DNA from: Actinomycetes bacterium
Lineage (GTDB): Bacteria; Actinomycetota; Acidimicrobiia; Acidimicrobiales; RAAP-2
Assembly (NCBI GenBank): GCA_021777285.1
Contig: JAJYDR010000083.1
Location: 1 to 10,463 of the forward strand
DNA length: 10,463 nucleotides
Reading direction: 5' to 3'
The notes under the pieces are model-generated. The model was not told the origin of the DNA and made no database searches. It was given only the letters and a program-made list of their open reading frames with translations. A program made the translations under genes and the position numbers. Positions 7,355-10,463 of this stretch are shown piece by piece (positions within the stretch are counted from its first letter, which is position 1; the number at the start of each line of letters is the position of its first letter).

Positions 7355-7497
7355 CGTTGGCCCCCACTCCTCGAGGTCGTCGGCCCTCGTGACCCGCTCG
7401 TCGACGCGAGAGGTCGTCGCGCACAACGGGGAGCCTGGCACGCGCGACGCCGATTGGCATCGGGCGTTTGCCCCATCGTTACCCTCGCGCGACTGAA

Positions 7498-10332
7498 CTA
7501 GGAACGACTTGAGTCGTTGTTGCTGGCGACGTCGAGCCAGTCGCGCATCAGCTCACGGCGCGAGGTGATGCCGAGCTTGGCGTAGGTGGCGGATAGATGG
7601 TGGTCGACGGTCTTGGCGGCGACGAAGAGTGTCTGGGCGATCTCTTTGTTGGTGAGCCCGGTCGCCGCGAGGGCGGCGACGCGGTACTCCTGAGGGGTCA
7701 GTTCCGTCGATGAACGGTGCCGCGGCCGAGCCGGACGTCCCCCGGCCGCGGCGAGTTCCTCGGTGGCGACGGCGATGAGTCGCCTCGCGCCCGTCGGCGC
7801 CAAGACCTGGAGCGCGTCGTGCAGGGCGACGCGGGCCCGCGTCACCCGTCCGGTGTGGCGAAGGAAGCGCCCGTAGGCGATGCGAGTCTCGGCGTCGGCG
7901 AGTGGCATCGCGACGGCCGCGTTATGGGCGAGTGCCTCGTCGAAGCAGGCCTCGGCGGCGTCGACCTCGCCCCGTCGCCAGTGGACGCCGGCGCGTCCCG
8001 CGGCCGCGACGGCTCTCGGGGTGTGACAGGGCAGTCGCTCGCACAACGCGTCGAGGGACGCCGTGAGCGCCCACGCCTCGTCGAGTCGGCCCGCCGCCAC
8101 GTACGCGTCGATCGCCACGCCGTGCCAGGGGACGACGCAGGGCTCGAGGATCCCCGACGCCGCGGCGACGGCGGCGGCGCGGCTCGCCGCCTCGAGCGCC
8201 GCCTCGAGGTGGCCGTCGCTCAGGGCGTTGCGACACGCAATGAGCAACAGCCAGAGCCGAAGGTAGGCGGTCTCGCCCTGGACCGCCATGATCGACTCGA
8301 CGCGTCTCGCCCACTCCGCGCTCTCCGCATGTCGACCGAGCTCGTGGGCGAGGTAGCACAACCCGATCGAGGCGTGGGGCTCGATCGCCGGGAACAGCAC
8401 GCTCATCGACATCGCGTCGTGCAGGGTCCGGTAGGCGTCCTCGAGACGACCGGTGCGCCACAGGGTGTCGGCATGGTTGAGCGCGTAGGAGAGCTGGGTC
8501 AGGGTTGAGCCCTGACGACGCGCGAGGTCGTCGAGCACGGGGTAGACGCTCATCTCGTCGTCGAAGCGCTCGAAGAGCTTGGCGAGACGGACGTAGCCGA
8601 CGACGGGGTTCCAGTTCCCCGCGGCGCGCAGGTCGTGGATGTTGGGGTCGCGGGCGAAGGTGAGGGCCGCCGTCGCCAGCGCCTCGATGTCGGCGTGCTC
8701 GCCCGAGATGCAGGCGAGGTAGGTCTCGGCACTCGCGGCCGCGGTGCGAAGCGCGTCGTCCGTCAGGCCATGGCGCTCGATGAGCTCGAGCACGCGCGTC
8801 GCGCTCGTTCGCACGCGGCTTGGACCGCGGTAGACGCTCGCGGTGAAGGTGGCGTCGAGCAGGGTCTCCCCGGCGAGGGCCACGTCGAACTCGCTCGCGA
8901 CGCGCGCGGCTTGCTCGAAGCAGTGAAGCGCGTCATCGACGCGGGCCGACGCCATGAGGAGCTGGGCGAGCAGTCGCAGCCCGTCGACGCGCTCGGGTCC
9001 GTCGAGTGTCGGGTCGGCCAGATATCGGCGCACCGCCCGCTCGGCCTCGTCGATGCGTCCCTGGAGCAGGTTCGCCCGGCTGCACTCGAGCCACAGACTC
9101 ACCGGGGCCGCCGTGCCCGCGAGCTCGATCGCGCTTCCAAAGAGGTCACTCGCCGTGGCCGTGGCCCCCGCGTCCAGCGCGCCGCGCGCGGCGTTGATCA
9201 CGGCGGCTATCGCACCCGGGTCACCACGCAGGTCGCCCGCGACAGCGTGAACGGCGAGCTCGGCGGGCGAGGCGCCGATGCGCTGGAGCAGAGTGAAGAC
9301 TCGGGCGTGCAGACCCTGGCGCACGGGCACGGCGATGTCCTCATAGAGCGCGTGCCGAAGTAGTGGGTGCACGAACTCCGCCTCGGGTCCCGACGTCGCC
9401 CGCACGATGCCCGCGTGACAGAGTTCCTCGAGGCCGCCGGTCGCTTCGAGATCGTTCTGGCCGACCAAGGCGGTCACGAGCAGCGGGCGGAACCGGGACC
9501 CGAGGACGCTCGCCCCGCGCGCCCAGCGCATCGCCGCGGGGCTCACCCCGGTGAAGCGGGGGAGGAACACACGGTGACCGAGTGCTGCAGGCGAGGCCAC
9601 GAGGTCATCGCCGCGCCGCCAGGCGTTGGCCACTTCTTTCAGGAGTAACGGGTTGCCGGCACAGCTCGCGCAGGCCCGCGTAGCCACTGCGGGCGAAGTA
9701 TCGGCGCCGAGGCACGCCTCGAGCAGGGTGCGGCTCGCCTCATCAGAGAGAGGTTCGAGGTGCACGAGACCCGCGATGCCGTCGTCGACGAGTCGACGCG
9801 CCTGCTCGAGGGCGCTCGCGGGCCAGGGTCGAAGGGTCGCGATCACGGCAATCGATCGTTCGCCGAGCCGTCGGCACAGTGCCGCGAGCAGGGTCGTTGA
9901 ATCGGGGTCCGACCAGTGCAGGTCGTCGATCGCGAGGAGCAGTGGTGACGGGCGGGCGCTGAGCCAGTCGAGGAGCTCCACGTAGCGCCTGGCGAGGGCG
10001 TCACCCGGGGATGCCGATCCCCGGGTGAGTTCCTGAACCGAGGCGCCCGTACCCTCGAAGAGCCGATCGATCAAGGCGAAGGGGATCGACGTCTCGACCT
10101 CGGCGCATCGCGCGAAACGCACCGAGAGGCCGCGCGCCCGCGCCCGCGACTGGGCCTCGTCGATCACGGTGGTCTTGCCGATCCCCGCCTCGGCGACGAC
10201 GAAGATCGCGGCACCCGACGTCGCTTGCGCCCCGTCGAGCACCGCTTCGACCGCGTGCACGGCCCGTTCGCGCTCGAGGATGGTCACTGCGCGAGGGACG
10301 GGGCCGTCCCCGTCGAGTCGACCTGGCCCCAT
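7498..10332 (-). CDS. LAL-type LuxR-family transcriptional regulator with AAA/STAND ATPase domain
   Basis: A 944-residue cytoplasmic regulator of the large ATP-binding LuxR (LAL, MalT-like) class. Near the N-terminus, ILERERAVHAVEAVL (18-32) is the usual opening of this class, followed by a Walker A AEAGIGKTT (47-55) and a Walker B LLLAIDDLHWSD (131-142), then the rest of the STAND ATPase with GNPLLLKEV. Residues from about 370 to 860 are helical and repeat-rich, TPR-like, the usual ligand or partner sensor. The C-terminal LuxR helix-turn-helix (about 877-932) has ELTPQEYRVAALAATGLTNKEIA, then KTVDHHLSATYAKLGI, all key positions present. Length is typical for the class. The start is uncertain: the ATG at 10332 has a weak GGTGA in front, while a GTG at 10287 sits nearer the conserved opening and overlaps the stop of a small upstream ORF (929 residues if used). 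It is probably an activator that binds DNA when nucleotide and inducer are bound. Targets are unknown; the tandem genes to its left are candidates by position. Confidence 0.92.
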   Translation of the reverse strand: MGPGRLDGDGPVPRAVTILERERAVHAVEAVLDGAQATSGAAIFVVAEAGIGKTTVIDEAQSRARARGLSVRFARCAEVETSIPFALIDRLFEGTGASVQELTRGSASPGDALARRYVELLDWLSARPSPLLLAIDDLHWSDPDSTTLLAALCRRLGERSIAVIATLRPWPASALEQARRLVDDGIAGLVHLEPLSDEASRTLLEACLGADTSPAVATRACASCAGNPLLLKEVANAWRRGDDLVASPAALGHRVFLPRFTGVSPAAMRWARGASVLGSRFRPLLVTALVGQNDLEATGGLEELCHAGIVRATSGPEAEFVHPLLRHALYEDIAVPVRQGLHARVFTLLQRIGASPAELAVHAVAGDLRGDPGAIAAVINAARGALDAGATATASDLFGSAIELAGTAAPVSLWLECSRANLLQGRIDEAERAVRRYLADPTLDGPERVDGLRLLAQLLMASARVDDALHCFEQAARVASEFDVALAGETLLDATFTASVYRGPSRVRTSATRVLELIERHGLTDDALRTAAASAETYLACISGEHADIEALATAALTFARDPNIHDLRAAGNWNPVVGYVRLAKLFERFDDEMSVYPVLDDLARRQGSTLTQLSYALNHADTLWRTGRLEDAYRTLHDAMSMSVLFPAIEPHASIGLCYLAHELGRHAESAEWARRVESIMAVQGETAYLRLWLLLIACRNALSDGHLEAALEAASRAAAVAAASGILEPCVVPWHGVAIDAYVAAGRLDEAWALTASLDALCERLPCHTPRAVAAAGRAGVHWRRGEVDAAEACFDEALAHNAAVAMPLADAETRIAYGRFLRHTGRVTRARVALHDALQVLAPTGARRLIAVATEELAAAGGRPARPRHRSSTELTPQEYRVAALAATGLTNKEIAQTLFVAAKTVDHHLSATYAKLGITSRRELMRDWLDVASNNDSSRS

Positions 10333-10376
10333 GTGTCACCCGTTGCAACCGAGTGAGTTCTAGTGAGTCCACTCAT
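10284..10376 (-). CDS. Candidate 30-residue leader ORF upstream of and overlapping the LAL regulator
   Basis: ATG at 10376 is preceded by GAGGAG (plus strand 10383-10388) with a 6-base gap, the best Shine-Dalgarno in this end of the window. The frame reads MSGLTRTHSVATGDTWG and ends after 30 residues at a TGA (10286-10284). That TGA overlaps a GTG (10287-10285) in the regulator frame as GTGA, the common layout for translational coupling. The peptide has no recognisable motif. It overlaps the annotated start of the regulator (10332) in another frame, so either the regulator really starts at 10287, or this ORF regulates it, or it is chance. I cannot decide which. Confidence 0.35.
   Translation of the reverse strand: MSGLTRTHSVATGDTWGQVDSTGTAPSLAQ
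10352..10375. promoter_or_regulatory. Tandem AGTGAGT repeats and TGAGT-N2-ACTCA palindrome upstream of the LAL regulator
   Basis: AGTGAGT occurs at 10352-10358 and again at 10362-10368, exactly ten bases apart (one helical turn). The second copy is also the left arm of the perfect inverted repeat TGAGT-CC-ACTCA (10364-10375). This looks like a protein-binding site just upstream of the regulator start, possibly for autoregulation. No promoter elements could be assigned with confidence, so its position relative to the transcript start is unknown. Confidence 0.4.
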
Positions 10377-10381
10377 GCTGC

Positions 10382-10395
10382 ACTCCTCACGGAGT
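10382..10395 (-). promoter_or_regulatory. Short hairpin covering the leader ORF Shine-Dalgarno
   Basis: On the minus strand ACTCC-GTGA-GGAGT forms a five-pair stem with a GUGA loop, which fits the GNRA tetraloop class. The GAGGAG ribosome site lies in the loop end and the 3' arm, so folding would hide it. With only five pairs the hairpin would be modestly stable. It may tune translation of the leader ORF, or be incidental. Confidence 0.35.
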
Positions 10396-10446
10396 TGTTC
10401 GCCCCGACGAGCGCCGGAGTTCCCTTTCGCGTGTCATCGCCAGCCG

Positions 10447-10461
10447 CTGAGTGAGACTCAG
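10447..10461. promoter_or_regulatory. CTGAGT-GAG-ACTCAG inverted repeat, same half-site as at 10364
   Basis: A perfect 6-base-arm palindrome with a 3-base centre at the right edge of the window. Its arms contain the same TGAGT/ACTCA half-site found at 10364-10375, about 85 bases closer to the regulator gene. The shared half-site in one upstream region supports a common binding factor. The sequence beyond the window edge could hold more copies. Confidence 0.35.
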
Positions 10462-10463
10462 TC

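Noticed and set aside
7441..7491. CGCGCGA (7441-7447) and TCGCGCG (7485-7491) flanking a GGGC-GTTT-GCCC mini-hairpin after the LAL stop codon, considered as a terminator.
   Set aside because: CG-alternating arms are self-complementary and common in this composition, the inner stem has only four pairs, and the loop is long. Too weak to annotate.
7717..8508. A 263-codon plus-strand open frame inside the LAL regulator gene, and others like it at 8635-9363 and 9367-9648.
   Set aside because: High-GC antisense frames with Arg/Gly-rich composition, fully overlapped by a clearly conserved protein.
10001..10372. A minus-strand open frame starting at 10372 that overlaps the regulator's N-terminus.
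   Set aside because: An Arg-rich out-of-frame shadow of the ATPase domain. The leader ORF starting at 10376 is in a different frame and has the ribosome site.

Overview
The window looks like chromosomal DNA from a high-GC Gram-positive bacterium, most likely an actinobacterium. I base this on the high GC, strong G/C bias at third codon positions, a LAL-type LuxR regulator, a Mutator/IS256-type transposase remnant whose residues match actinobacterial copies as I remember them, and a large secreted protein built from Cys-paired repeats. An Acidimicrobiia-like source is a guess from the style of those repeats, not a demonstrated placement.

Layout from left to right. (1) Positions 16 to about 600 (minus strand) hold the decayed C-terminal part of an IS256/Mutator-family transposase, broken by an in-frame TAG and a frameshift. 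(2) About 600-952 is a gene-free stretch, with little in it except a short perfect palindrome, leading into (3) a plus-strand periplasmic-binding-protein gene (953-2233). Its product resembles XylF/ChvE-type sugar-binding proteins, but it is tethered by an N-terminal hydrophobic helix and has no transporter genes beside it. (4) A convergent intergenic region (2234-2615) carries two hairpins suited to transcription termination. (5) A minus-strand gene (7115-2616) encodes a 1499-residue exported mosaic protein: signal peptide, eight CX5C repeats that probably form one closed beta-propeller, a passenger-like beta-helix region, a poly-proline hinge, two Ig-like domains and an unassigned C-terminal domain. 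(6) Just upstream on the same strand is a 67-residue small ORF (7354-7151). (7) A LAL-family LuxR regulator occupies 10332-7498. (8) Its leader contains a candidate 30-codon upstream ORF with a strong Shine-Dalgarno, a possible GTGA stop-start overlap into the regulator, and repeated TGAGT/ACTCA half-sites.

The three minus-strand genes (regulator, small ORF, giant surface protein) are tandem. The small ORF and the giant gene are only 35 bases apart and are probably co-transcribed. The regulator, 143 bases further upstream, may control itself and/or this pair, but that is inference from position. I do not see a complete undescribed multi-gene system. The parts most worth a second look are the architecture of the giant secreted protein and the leader of the LAL regulator.
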